Source of the DNA: an uncultured Eisenbergiella sp.
GTDB lineage: Bacteria > Bacillota > Clostridia > Lachnospirales > Lachnospiraceae
Reading direction: 5' to 3'
Assembly (NCBI GenBank): GCA_948960675.1
Contig: CARDPF010000006.1
Span: forward strand, 1 to 23,082
DNA length: 23,082 nt
In this document: piece after piece, positions 1-8,149 of the stretch
Layout: every line of letters begins with the position of its first letter
Position numbering within the stretch: the stretch's first letter is position 1
The notes under the pieces: model-generated
What the model was told of the DNA's origin: nothing
The model's input: the letters and a program-made list of their open reading frames with translations, nothing else
Databases searched by the model: none
Translations under genes and position numbers: made by a program

Positions 1-1
1 G

Positions 2-472
2 AAATTCGATGAAGCCATCCGTCAGGCTGTCCGCAAGGAATTTAATCTGCTCATCGGCCAAAAAACTGCAGAACAGATTAAGAAAAGCATCGGCAGCCTG
101 GAGAAGGAAGGAAAAGGGGCCGTGGTTTACGGGCGCGATATTGTGGTGGGGCTTCCCGTGGAGAGGGAGATTCCTACGGATTTGATCAACCGTTGTCTGG
201 AAGAGCATTTTAATTCGATTATCGACAGTATCAAGGTGATTTTGGAGCGCACACCGCCGGAATTGGGGGCGGATATCTTTAGGCATGGCATTTACCTGAC
301 CGGGGGCGCTTCCCAGATTTCCCATTTTTCGGAACTGGTGCAAAAGGCAACGGGGCTTAAAGTAAATCAGGCGGAGCGTCCCATAGAGAGCGTTGTGCTG
401 GGGCTGGCGCGGATTTTGAAAGACGACAATTACAAGTCGGTCGCATATGCCATTGAAGGGATGGGTAAATGA
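2..472 (+). CDS. mreB: MreB/Mbl-type actin-like cell-shape protein, C-terminal part (5' end outside window)
   Basis: The reading frame is already open at the left edge, so only the last 156 or so residues are present. They match the C-terminal half of MreB-type bacterial actins: the phosphate/adenosine-binding motif LTGGAS, then the helix region around ATGLKV and the closing ESVVLGLARIL segment. MreB forms membrane-associated filaments that guide the RodA-PBP2 wall-synthesis complex. The usual motif is TGGG(A/S); here it is TGGAS, which I take for a lineage variant. The stop codon overlaps the mreC start by 4 bases (ATGA), indicating translational coupling. Whether it is MreB itself or a paralogue (Mbl/MreBH) cannot be decided from this half, but being directly followed by mreCD favours MreB. 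Confidence 0.93.
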   Translation, partial: KFDEAIRQAVRKEFNLLIGQKTAEQIKKSIGSLEKEGKGAVVYGRDIVVGLPVEREIPTDLINRCLEEHFNSIIDSIKVILERTPPELGADIFRHGIYLTGGASQISHFSELVQKATGLKVNQAERPIESVVLGLARILKDDNYKSVAYAIEGMGK

Positions 473-1341
473 GTCCTGTTATCAAAAAAAAGAGAAAAAA
501 GATTACCATATCCAGTAAGTATCTGCTTTTGCTTTTTTCCGGCATCTGTGTGGCGCTGATGATCTTTACGTTTCGGACTTCCGTGTTTGAAGGCCCCTTA
601 AAGCGCCTTGCGTCTTATGCGGTGGTTCCTTTCCAGAAAGGGATCGCTGCGGTGGGTTCATACCTTTCGGACCGCACCGTACAGTTTGCAAGGCTGGAGG
701 ACGTGCTTTTGGAGAACGAGCAGCTCAAGCAGCAGATTGATGCGCTGACGCTGGAAAATAACCGGCTGCAGCAGGAGCGGTACGAACTCAATAATTTACG
801 GGCGCTCTATGAATTGGACCAGACCTATGACGAATACGAAAAGATTGGCGCCCGGGTGATTGCCAACGAGGGGGATAACTGGTTTTATTCCTTTGTGATC
901 GACAAGGGGGAAGAGGATGGCATTGTGGTGGACTGTAATGTGATGGCGGGAAGCGGGCTGGTGGGCAGGGTAGTGTCCGTGGGACCTAATTATGCAAAGG
1001 TGCAATCCATCATCAACGATACCAGCAATGTGAGCGGGACGGTGCTGGCCACTTCGGAAAACCTGGTGGTTTCCGGGGATTTGCAGGCCGTAAAGACGGA
1101 CGGACTGATTCGGTTTAGCCAGTTGACGGACAGAAGTGACCGGGTGTCTGTCGGGGATAAGATTGTCACCAGCAACATCAGCGACAAATACCTGCCGGGG
1201 ATTCTGATCGGTTATATCAGTTCCATCAACACCACTTCGGATAACCTGACCAAAAGCGGCTATTTGATGCCGGCCGTGGATTTTTTTCACCTGGAAGAAG
1301 TATTGGTGGTGACGCAGTTAAAGCAGCAGACAGGGGAGTAG
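469..1341 (+). CDS. mreC: Rod shape-determining protein MreC
   Basis: A 290-residue protein with a basic cytoplasmic N-terminus (residues 1-17, rich in Lys/Arg), one membrane segment (about 18-36, YLLLLFSGICVALM), an extracytoplasmic coiled coil (about 75-110, with LLENEQLKQQ and heptad leucines) and the paired beta-barrel domain typical of MreC (about 125-285). MreC bridges MreB/MreD and the class B PBP and activates wall elongation. The start is ATG in a 4-base overlap with mreB, with AAGGG at 456-460 as ribosome binding site. The length is normal for the family. Confidence 0.95.
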   Translation: MSPVIKKKRKKITISSKYLLLLFSGICVALMIFTFRTSVFEGPLKRLASYAVVPFQKGIAAVGSYLSDRTVQFARLEDVLLENEQLKQQIDALTLENNRLQQERYELNNLRALYELDQTYDEYEKIGARVIANEGDNWFYSFVIDKGEEDGIVVDCNVMAGSGLVGRVVSVGPNYAKVQSIINDTSNVSGTVLATSENLVVSGDLQAVKTDGLIRFSQLTDRSDRVSVGDKIVTSNISDKYLPGILIGYISSINTTSDNLTKSGYLMPAVDFFHLEEVLVVTQLKQQTGE

Positions 1342-1350
1342 GAGGAGTCC

Positions 1351-1884
1351 ATGAAAAAATTGATTGTGACGGCCGCGCTGGTTCTTTTTAGCTTTCTGCT
1401 GCAGACCAGCGTGTTTTCCTGGCTGGATTTTGGGGGCATTGTGCCAAACCTTTTAGTCATCCTGACCGCTTCTTTTGGGTTTATGCAGGGGGATGTGGCC
1501 GGGATGCTCACAGGTTTTGCCTGCGGATTTTTGATGGATTTGTTTTGCGCTTTCGGGGGTGCCACAGGCAGGGGGGATATGTTGGGCTTCTTTGCCCTCC
1601 TGTACCTTTTATGCGGCTATTTGAACGGAAAATTTGAACAGCTGTTTTATCCGGAGGATATGAAATTTCCGCTGCTGATGATTACGGTTTCAGATTTGGC
1701 GATCAATGTGGTCTGCTATGGCGTCATGTTTTTGTTTCGGGCAAGGATGGATTTTACCTATTACTTTTTACATATTATCCTGCCGGAGGCGGTCTATACC
1801 ATAGTGGTTGCATTCCTTTTTTATCCGCTGTTACTGTGGATTTGCAGAAGGTTTGAAAAGAGCGAACGAGGGAGTATGGAATAA
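1351..1884 (+). CDS. mreD: Rod shape-determining protein MreD
   Basis: A 177-residue, very hydrophobic protein with about five or six predicted membrane segments, starting MKKLIVTAALVLFSFLLQ. The motif around PNLLVILTASFGF, followed by a GF(x)CGFLMDLF stretch, is typical of the MreD family. MreD is the integral membrane partner of MreC in the elongasome. A strong Shine-Dalgarno site, GGAGGAG at 1341-1347, begins on the mreC stop codon. The product is identified by family pattern and by position directly after mreC. Confidence 0.93.
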   Translation: MKKLIVTAALVLFSFLLQTSVFSWLDFGGIVPNLLVILTASFGFMQGDVAGMLTGFACGFLMDLFCAFGGATGRGDMLGFFALLYLLCGYLNGKFEQLFYPEDMKFPLLMITVSDLAINVVCYGVMFLFRARMDFTYYFLHIILPEAVYTIVVAFLFYPLLLWICRRFEKSERGSME

Positions 1885-4776
1885 TTGTTGAAAAAGATAA
1901 AATATTATTTCCTGAATTTCATAAATTCCAGAACCATTTTTCTGTATTTTGTGTTTGCGTTTCTGGCATTCCTGCTCTTAAGAAGGGTGTTTCAGCTCCA
2001 GATCGTGGAAGGGGCCGACAGGCAGCTGGAGTTGGAACTTAAAATCGAGAAGGAGCGTTTTGTGGCCAGCACCCGGGGAAATATTTTTGACTGCAACGGC
2101 AAGCTGCTGGCCTACAATGAGTTGTCCAATTCCATCACCATTGAGGATGTGTACGATTCCAACAGCAAAGGGACCGTGAAAAAGAACGCGGCACTTAAAA
2201 AAGTGATTTCCATTTTGCACGAAAACGGCGATAAGCTAAGCTGTGACTTCAACATTTTTCTGGATGAGAACAAGAATTTTGCCTTTGACGTTACTGGAAC
2301 CAGGCTGCAGCGCTTTTTAGCGGATGTTTATGGGCGTGCCCGGATTTCGGATCTGAAGGAAATCGAAAAAAATGCCACCGCCCTGGATGTGGTACAGCAT
2401 CTGGGAAAGCGTTACGGCATCGGGGAGCGGACCGACCCGGAGGATGAGGACAGCTTCGTGGTGGGACAGGGGTACACCAAAGAAGAGTTTTTGGAAATTC
2501 TTGCCATCCGCTATAATATGGCGATCACAAGTTACCAGCGATACATTCCCATTACCATCGCGACGGATGTCTCGGAGGAGACGGTTGCGATGGTCAAGGA
2601 AAACAGCCAGGAGCTTGAGGGCGTGGAGGTGGAGGTGGACACCATCCGCAAATATACGGACGGTCCTTACTTTTCCCATATTGTCGGATATACGGGCAAG
2701 ATCTCCACGGAGGAGTTAAATGCGTTAAACAGTGAGGCCGGGATGGAAGGAGTCGAGAAGACACCGGAACGCAATACTTATGAACTCAACGACATTGTGG
2801 GGAAATCCGGCATTGAGAAGGTAATGGAGGAGTACCTGCAGGGTGTCAAGGGGAATGAAACCGTTTTGGTGGACCGGCTGGGCCGGGTAATCGAACAGAA
2901 AGAACGGGTCGAGCCGGAGGCCGGGATGGATGTATACATTACCATTGATGCGGATCTGCAGGCTGCGGTATACAATATATTGGAGAAATTTGTGGCGGGG
3001 ATTTTGGTGGATAAGATCATCAATATCAAAAATTATGATCCCACGGATATTACCAGCGCCAATTTAAAGATTCCGATTGACGACGTTTACGCGGCGCTTT
3101 TTACCAACGGAATTATCGATATTCCAAGTCTTTCGAGGGCTGCCACGGGAGAGGTGCAGGAGGAGGTTTACCGGGCTTATGAGGAACGCAAGCGGGAGGT
3201 CATGACGTTACTTCTGGAAGAACTGCGAAGTGGTACAACCCCTTATAACCAGCTGCCGGAGGAACTGCAAAACTATGAGAGTTATATCATTAATACCCTC
3301 CTTACCAGAAACAATGTGCTTACGGGCGTGGATGAAAAAGATGCCATGTATATCGGCTGGACGGTGGAGGAAACCGTCAGTATCCGGGAATATCTGGAAT
3401 ATGCGATCTCGCAAAACTGGGTGGATGTGACCAAGATGGATGTGGACGGGCGGTATGTGGATTCTGCGGAAGTTTATGCGAATCTGGTGGATTATATCAT
3501 GGAGGAAATCGACTGCCTTGCCTTTGACAAAAAAATCTTTAAATATATGATTGAACAGGACCGTATCACAGGAAAACAGGTTTGTATGCTGTTGGTGGAG
3601 CAGGATGTAATCAATCCCAGTGAGAAGCGGATACAGGAATTGAAAAATAATGCGGTATCCTCCTTCTATTTTATGGTGAACCTGATCCGGAACCTGGAAA
3701 TTACCCCGGCGCAGCTGGCCCTGGATCCCTATTCGGCTTCCTGTGTGATTACGGATGTGGATACCGGGGATGTCAAAGCGTTGGTAAGTTATCCAAGCTA
3801 TGACAATAACCGTCTGGCCAACGGTGTGGACGGTGAGTACTATGCAAGGATTGTCAGCGGGGAGGAATTGTCCCGTCCCATGTGGAATTATGCGACCCAG
3901 ATGCGGTCTGCGCCGGGTTCCACCTACAAAATGGTATCTGCGGCGGCGGCATTGATGGAAGGCGTGGTGGATTTGCCCACAAAGATTGACTGCGACGGTA
4001 TTTTTACCAGGTTTACGGATTACCAGCCCCGGTGCTGGAGGCGCGCCGGCCATGGTAATATGAACCTGAGCGAGGCCATTACCAATTCCTGCAACGTTTA
4101 CTTTTATGAGGTGGGTTATCAGCTGGGAATGGAGCAGGAGCGTTATGATTCTGCCCTCGGCAACGAAAAGCTGGCATATTATGCGGATCTTTTCGGGCTG
4201 ACAGAAAAGTCCGGCATTGAGATTGAGGAATCGGAACCGGAAGTTTCCACGGATCTTTCCGTAGTGTCCGCCATCGGACAGGGAAACAACAACTTCACGA
4301 CGGTGGGGCTGGCAAGATATGTAACCGCAGTGGCAAACAGCGGTACCTGTTTTGATTTGACTTTGCTTGACAGGGTGGAGGACCATACGGGGAATCTGAT
4401 TAAGGATTATCAGGCGCGGGTGCGCAACACGGTGGAACTGCCGCAGCAGTATTGGGATGCCATTCATACCGGTATGCGCGGCGTGGTGCTCAACAAGAAA
4501 TATTATCAGGACTTTCCGGTGAACGTTGCAGGTAAGACCGGCACGGCGGAGGAAGATAAGAGCCGTCCCAACCACGGATTGTTTGTGGGATATGCGCCTT
4601 ACGAAAAGCCGGAAATTGCCCTGGCCATAAGGATTGCCAACGGGTATTCTTCCGACTATGCCTCGCAAATTTCAAAGCAGGTGTTGACATATTATTACGA
4701 TCTGGATGAAAACGGTACACTGACGCAGTCAAATACCGCGCTGGACGTGGAAGAGGTTGTCGGCGGGGGAGACTGA
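1885..4776 (+). CDS. mrdA: Class B penicillin-binding protein 2 (elongasome transpeptidase) with large insertion
   Basis: A 963-residue peptidoglycan DD-transpeptidase anchored by one N-terminal membrane segment (about 15-35). Visible parts in order: a dimerisation/pedestal domain with RGNIFD at 64-69; the pre-catalytic DVYITIDADLQ strand at 349-359; an unusual helical, charged insertion at about 366-617; and the transpeptidase domain starting at CVITDVDTG. The three active-site motifs are intact: S679-T-Y-K682, S735-C-N737 and K884-T-G886. Typical PBP2 proteins are about 600-720 residues and the insertion accounts for the excess. The start is TTG (1885) directly after the mreD stop; a second TTG at 1888 is possible. 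It is expected to crosslink strands made by the RodA encoded downstream. Confidence 0.93.
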   Translation: MLKKIKYYFLNFINSRTIFLYFVFAFLAFLLLRRVFQLQIVEGADRQLELELKIEKERFVASTRGNIFDCNGKLLAYNELSNSITIEDVYDSNSKGTVKKNAALKKVISILHENGDKLSCDFNIFLDENKNFAFDVTGTRLQRFLADVYGRARISDLKEIEKNATALDVVQHLGKRYGIGERTDPEDEDSFVVGQGYTKEEFLEILAIRYNMAITSYQRYIPITIATDVSEETVAMVKENSQELEGVEVEVDTIRKYTDGPYFSHIVGYTGKISTEELNALNSEAGMEGVEKTPERNTYELNDIVGKSGIEKVMEEYLQGVKGNETVLVDRLGRVIEQKERVEPEAGMDVYITIDADLQAAVYNILEKFVAGILVDKIINIKNYDPTDITSANLKIPIDDVYAALFTNGIIDIPSLSRAATGEVQEEVYRAYEERKREVMTLLLEELRSGTTPYNQLPEELQNYESYIINTLLTRNNVLTGVDEKDAMYIGWTVEETVSIREYLEYAISQNWVDVTKMDVDGRYVDSAEVYANLVDYIMEEIDCLAFDKKIFKYMIEQDRITGKQVCMLLVEQDVINPSEKRIQELKNNAVSSFYFMVNLIRNLEITPAQLALDPYSASCVITDVDTGDVKALVSYPSYDNNRLANGVDGEYYARIVSGEELSRPMWNYATQMRSAPGSTYKMVSAAAALMEGVVDLPTKIDCDGIFTRFTDYQPRCWRRAGHGNMNLSEAITNSCNVYFYEVGYQLGMEQERYDSALGNEKLAYYADLFGLTEKSGIEIEESEPEVSTDLSVVSAIGQGNNNFTTVGLARYVTAVANSGTCFDLTLLDRVEDHTGNLIKDYQARVRNTVELPQQYWDAIHTGMRGVVLNKKYYQDFPVNVAGKTGTAEEDKSRPNHGLFVGYAPYEKPEIALAIRIANGYSSDYASQISKQVLTYYYDLDENGTLTQSNTALDVEEVVGGGD

Positions 4777-4797
4777 ACAAGGGAGGCGTATTCGACA

Positions 4798-5481
4798 ATG
4801 AACAGCAGTTTTGTCGTAATCAAAAGCTATAAAGGAGGGATCGCGGTTCATTTGGATCCTGAACCTGCGTTTGAACAGCTTCTGCCAAAGGTGGCAGACA
4901 AATTCCGGGAGGGCGCAAGGTTTTTCGGGGAGGCCAGGGTTGCGGTTTCCTTTGAGGGAAGGGAATTGAGCGGCGAGGAGGAAAACGCTTTGGTGGATGC
5001 CATCAGCTGTAACTCCAGTCTTCATGTGATCTGCGTGGTCGGAAAAGACAGGGAAAAGGAGAAGCGGTTTTTGAAAACGGTGGAAACCTTTGAGCGCTAT
5101 TTTCCCCATGCGGACGAGGACAGCGGGCAGTTTTACAGGGGGAATCTGCGGGACGGGCAGATTTTGGAGGCGCAGGGAAGCGTTGTGGTGATCGGCGATG
5201 TGGAGGCCGGCTGCAGCGTGATTTCCGCCCGGGACATTATTGTAATCGGCCGACTTTTGGGGAATGCTTACGCCGGGGGGGACGGAAACAAAGAACATTT
5301 TATTGTGGCGCTTGAAATGTCTCCGCAAAAAATGAAAATCGGAGATTTCAAATATAAGGCCAAAGAAAAAGCAAAATGGCAGGTGAAAGCAAAGAAACAG
5401 CAGCCAAAGATCGCGTTTGTACAGGATCAGGAGATACGTATGCAGACCATTACCAATGAATTACTAAATGAGCTAGGTTGA
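4798..5481 (+). CDS. minC: Septum site-determining protein MinC
   Basis: A 227-residue FtsZ inhibitor. The N-terminal domain (about 1-95) resembles MinC_N. After a linker, the C-terminal beta-helix begins near FYRGNLRDGQ and contains SVVVIGDVEAGCSV and DIIVIGRLLGNAYAG, the repeated turns that dimerise and bind MinD. The start is ATG with GGGAGG about 12 bases upstream, 21 bases after the PBP2 stop. MinC blocks Z-ring assembly away from midcell when recruited by MinD. The length and motif order are normal. Confidence 0.95.
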   Translation: MNSSFVVIKSYKGGIAVHLDPEPAFEQLLPKVADKFREGARFFGEARVAVSFEGRELSGEEENALVDAISCNSSLHVICVVGKDREKEKRFLKTVETFERYFPHADEDSGQFYRGNLRDGQILEAQGSVVVIGDVEAGCSVISARDIIVIGRLLGNAYAGGDGNKEHFIVALEMSPQKMKIGDFKYKAKEKAKWQVKAKKQQPKIAFVQDQEIRMQTITNELLNELG

Positions 5482-5506
5482 CAGCGTTGCTTGTTTGGGG
5501 GACAAT
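5478..5506 (+). promoter_or_regulatory. Candidate sigma-A promoter for minD
   Basis: TTGACA at 5478-5483 is a perfect -35 box and overlaps the minC stop codon. After 17 bases, GACAAT at 5501-5506 matches four of six -10 positions. It lies 25 bases before the minD start, inside the only noticeable gap (49 bases) of the min cluster. The weak -10 leaves this uncertain. Confidence 0.45.
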
Positions 5507-5530
5507 ATTTCATAATTCGGAGGTTTTTGC

Positions 5531-6337
5531 ATGAGTGAAGTAATTGTCGTTACCTCAGGAAAAGGCGGTGTGGGAAAGACCACCACTACCGCAAATGTTG
5601 GAACGGGTCTGGCAGCAGCCGGCAAAAAGGTGGTGTTGATTGATACGGATATCGGTCTGCGCAACCTGGATGTGGTGATGGGGCTGGAAAACCGTATCGT
5701 ATACAATCTGGTGGATGTAGTGGAGGGAAGCTGCCGGGTCAAGCAGGCGCTGATCCGGGATAAGCGGTATGCCGGGCTGTACCTGCTTCCGTCAGCCCAG
5801 ACCAGGGATAAGACTTCGGTGAACGAAAGCCAGATGAAGAAGCTGATTGAGCATTTGCGGGATCAGTTTGATTACATCCTTTTGGACTGTCCTGCCGGGA
5901 TTGAGCAGGGTTTTAAAAATGCCATTGCGGGTGCGGACCGGGCGTTGGTGGTGACTACCCCGGAGGTATCCGCCATACGGGATGCGGACCGGATTATCGG
6001 TCTTTTGGAGGCCAATGCTTTTGAAAAGATCGATTTGGTCATCAACCGGATGCGGTATGACATGGTCAAACGGGGGGATATGATGACGGTGGAGGATGTG
6101 GTGGATATCCTTTCCGTCGGATTGATCGGTGTGGTGCCCGATGACGAGAACGTGGTTATCGCCACCAACCAGGGAGAGCCCCTGGTTGGCAACCATACGC
6201 TGGCGGGACGTGCCTACAAAAACATCTGCATGCGGATTTTGGGACAGGATATCCCCTATTTGGATTTGGATCAGTCCATTTCCTTCTGGACAAGGGTAAC
6301 AGGTATTTTCCATAAAAGTCAGGAGGGAAGAATATGA
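5531..6337 (+). CDS. minD: Septum site-determining ATPase MinD
   Basis: A 268-residue ParA/MinD-family ATPase with the deviant Walker A motif GKGGVGKTTTT (residues 10-20, with both the signature and catalytic lysines), the switch region DTDIGLRNLDVVMGLE and Walker B YILLDCPAG. A short amphipathic stretch near the C-terminus (FWTRVTGIF) is the expected membrane-targeting helix. Here it is followed by a polar tail of about seven residues rather than being terminal. MinD binds membrane when ATP-loaded, recruits MinC, and is released by MinE. The start is ATG with CGGAGG at 5518-5523. The stop overlaps minE by 4 bases. Confidence 0.97.
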   Translation: MSEVIVVTSGKGGVGKTTTTANVGTGLAAAGKKVVLIDTDIGLRNLDVVMGLENRIVYNLVDVVEGSCRVKQALIRDKRYAGLYLLPSAQTRDKTSVNESQMKKLIEHLRDQFDYILLDCPAGIEQGFKNAIAGADRALVVTTPEVSAIRDADRIIGLLEANAFEKIDLVINRMRYDMVKRGDMMTVEDVVDILSVGLIGVVPDDENVVIATNQGEPLVGNHTLAGRAYKNICMRILGQDIPYLDLDQSISFWTRVTGIFHKSQEGRI

Positions 6338-6606
6338 GGCTGCCGAATTTTTTGAAACGAAAATCATCCCGTGAAGTGGCGAAGGACCGGCTGAAAATCC
6401 TTTTGATTTCGGATCGTGTCAACTGCTCGCCGGAAGTACTGGATATGATCAAACAGGACATTGCAAAGGTGATTTCCCGCTATATGATGATTGATGCGGA
6501 GAACATGGAGATACAGGTCAGCAAATCCAGCAGCCGGGGAAGGGGCAATAAAAATCCCTCCCTCTATGCGAATGTTCCGATTCTTGATTTGCACAAGATC
6601 ACCTGA
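6334..6606 (+). CDS. minE: Cell division topological specificity factor MinE
   Basis: A 90-residue protein with the usual MinE layout: a short basic N-terminal segment, an anti-MinCD helix (SREVAKDRLKILLISDR) and a beta/helix dimerisation domain (SPEVLDMIKQDI, then VISRYM and MEIQV). MinE stimulates MinD ATPase and confines MinCD. Its presence suggests an oscillating or gradient Min system rather than the DivIVA-anchored Bacillus type. ATG overlaps the minD stop (ATGA), with AGGAGGG just upstream. Confidence 0.96.
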   Translation: MRLPNFLKRKSSREVAKDRLKILLISDRVNCSPEVLDMIKQDIAKVISRYMMIDAENMEIQVSKSSSRGRGNKNPSLYANVPILDLHKIT

Positions 6607-6624
6607 CATATACAGGGAGTATGT

Positions 6625-7740
6625 ATGTTTAAAAGATACAAATTGAGGAATTTTGACTTTTTACTGGTGGTTTTGGTGGCGGCGCTCAACATCATCGGAG
6701 TGCTGGCCATCGGAAGCGCCAGGGAAAGCCTGCAAAATAAACAGATATTGGGGATGGTGGCAGGACTGTGTATTATGATGGTGGTAGCCATGGTGGATTA
6801 TACCTTTGTCCTGAAATTTTACCTGCTTGCCTATGCGGCCATGATGGGGGCGCTTCTTCTGGTGAAATTTTTCGGGACGAAGGTGAACGGCGCCACAAGG
6901 TGGCTGGATTTGGGGGCTTTCCGCTTCCAACCTTCAGACCTTGCAAAAATTTTGTTGATTTTATTCTATGCACAGTTTATTATGAAGTATAAGGACAAAC
7001 TCAATTCGTTTCCGGTTTTGGTGATGTCGGTGTTATTGGCAGCGCCACCGCTGTATTTGATTGTGAAGCAGCCGGATTTGTCCACGACCATTTTATTTGC
7101 CATATTGTTTTGTGTCATCCTGTTTGTGGGGGGATTGAGTTGGAAGGTGATCGGCGGCGTATTGGCGGTTGCGGTGCCTTCCGTCATGGTTTTTTTGTCC
7201 ATCGTCATGCAGGAAGGGCAGACGCTGATTGAGGACTATCAGCGTAACCGGATCATGGCGTTTTTGGATCCTGAGAAATATGCGGATGCGGAGGCTTATC
7301 AGCAATTGAATTCCGTGATGGCAATCGGATCCGGACAGCTTTGGGGAAAGGGGTTAAACAACAATGAAATTGCTTCCGTGAAGAACGGCAATTTTCTTCC
7401 GGAGCCACAGACAGATTTTATTTTTGCAGTAATCGGGGAGGAACTGGGATTTGTAGGTGCTGCGGCGGTTATTGTGCTTTTGGTCCTGATTGCCATGCGT
7501 TGTGTGGCTATTGCCAGAACGGCCAAAGATGTAAGCGGTATGATCATCGCTTCCGGGGTAGGGGCCCTGGTCGGTTTTCAGGGATTTATGAACATTGCCG
7601 TGGCGACGATGCTGATGCCAAATACCGGGCTTACGCTGCCGTTTGTCAGTTATGGCTTAAGTTCGCTTTGGAGCATGTATATCGGGATCGGGTTCGTACT
7701 AAATGTCAGGCTGCAGAGAAAAAGTCTGTACAACTTATAG
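6625..7740 (+). CDS. rodA: SEDS-family peptidoglycan glycosyltransferase RodA
   Basis: A 371-residue polytopic membrane protein of the RodA/FtsW/SpoVE family. Diagnostic segments are [18 protein letters not shown], the extracellular loop [16 protein letters not shown] with the catalytic-type aspartate D264, and the C-terminal [16 protein letters not shown] proteins polymerise lipid II together with a cognate class B PBP, here most likely the PBP2 encoded upstream. Location in the mre/min cluster favours RodA over FtsW. The start is ATG with GGGAG about 7 bases upstream. The length is typical. Confidence 0.93.
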   Translation: MFKRYKLRNFDFLLVVLVAALNIIGVLAIGSARESLQNKQILGMVAGLCIMMVVAMVDYTFVLKFYLLAYAAMMGALLLVKFFGTKVNGATRWLDLGAFRFQPSDLAKILLILFYAQFIMKYKDKLNSFPVLVMSVLLAAPPLYLIVKQPDLSTTILFAILFCVILFVGGLSWKVIGGVLAVAVPSVMVFLSIVMQEGQTLIEDYQRNRIMAFLDPEKYADAEAYQQLNSVMAIGSGQLWGKGLNNNEIASVKNGNFLPEPQTDFIFAVIGEELGFVGAAAVIVLLVLIAMRCVAIARTAKDVSGMIIASGVGALVGFQGFMNIAVATMLMPNTGLTLPFVSYGLSSLWSMYIGIGFVLNVRLQRKSLYNL

Positions 7741-7753
7741 GAGAGAAGGTATT

Positions 7754-8149
7754 ATGAACATTGCACTCATTGCGCATGACGCAAAGAAAAAGCTGATGCA
7801 GAATTTCTGCATTGCGTATCGGGGGATATTGAGTAAGAATACGCTTTATGCGACGGGAACAACGGGAAGGCTCATAGAGGAAGTGACCAACTTAAACATT
7901 CACAAATTTTTGGCAGGTCATTTGGGAGGGGAGCAGCAGATCTGTGCGCAGATCGAACACAACCAGATTGACCTGGTGATTTTTTTAAGGGATCCGCTTA
8001 CCTCAAAATCCCACGAGCCGAATGTCAACAACGTGGTACGCTTGTGCGATATGCACAATATTCCGTTGGCGACTAATCTGGCTACTGCGGAACTGTTGAT
8101 CAAGTCCTTGGACAGGGGAGATTTAGAGTGGCGTGAAATGTATAAATAA
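7754..8149 (+). CDS. mgsA: Methylglyoxal synthase, with substitutions at two catalytic aspartates
   Basis: A 131-residue protein that aligns along its length with MgsA, which converts dihydroxyacetone phosphate to methylglyoxal and phosphate. Conserved: IALIAHD (H8), LYATGTTG (31-38), [12 protein letters not shown] (D80) and [11 protein letters not shown]. The E. coli catalytic base Asp71 corresponds to Glu60 here (GGEQQ), and Asp101 corresponds to Asn90 (HEPNV); His98 is kept as His87. A frame-open extension to 7703 exists, but ATG 7754 has AGGAGAGAAGG just upstream and gives the normal N-terminus, so I chose it. It sits 13 bases after rodA, and the next gene's GTG start lies inside its end. 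Family assignment is firm; activity is less certain. Confidence 0.87.
   Translation: MNIALIAHDAKKKLMQNFCIAYRGILSKNTLYATGTTGRLIEEVTNLNIHKFLAGHLGGEQQICAQIEHNQIDLVIFLRDPLTSKSHEPNVNNVVRLCDMHNIPLATNLATAELLIKSLDRGDLEWREMYK

Noticed and set aside
3208..4668. A 486-codon open frame on the minus strand opposite the PBP2 gene
   Set aside because: It lies wholly antisense to an intact, motif-verified PBP2, has no ribosome binding site or recognisable domain, and is a codon-bias shadow.
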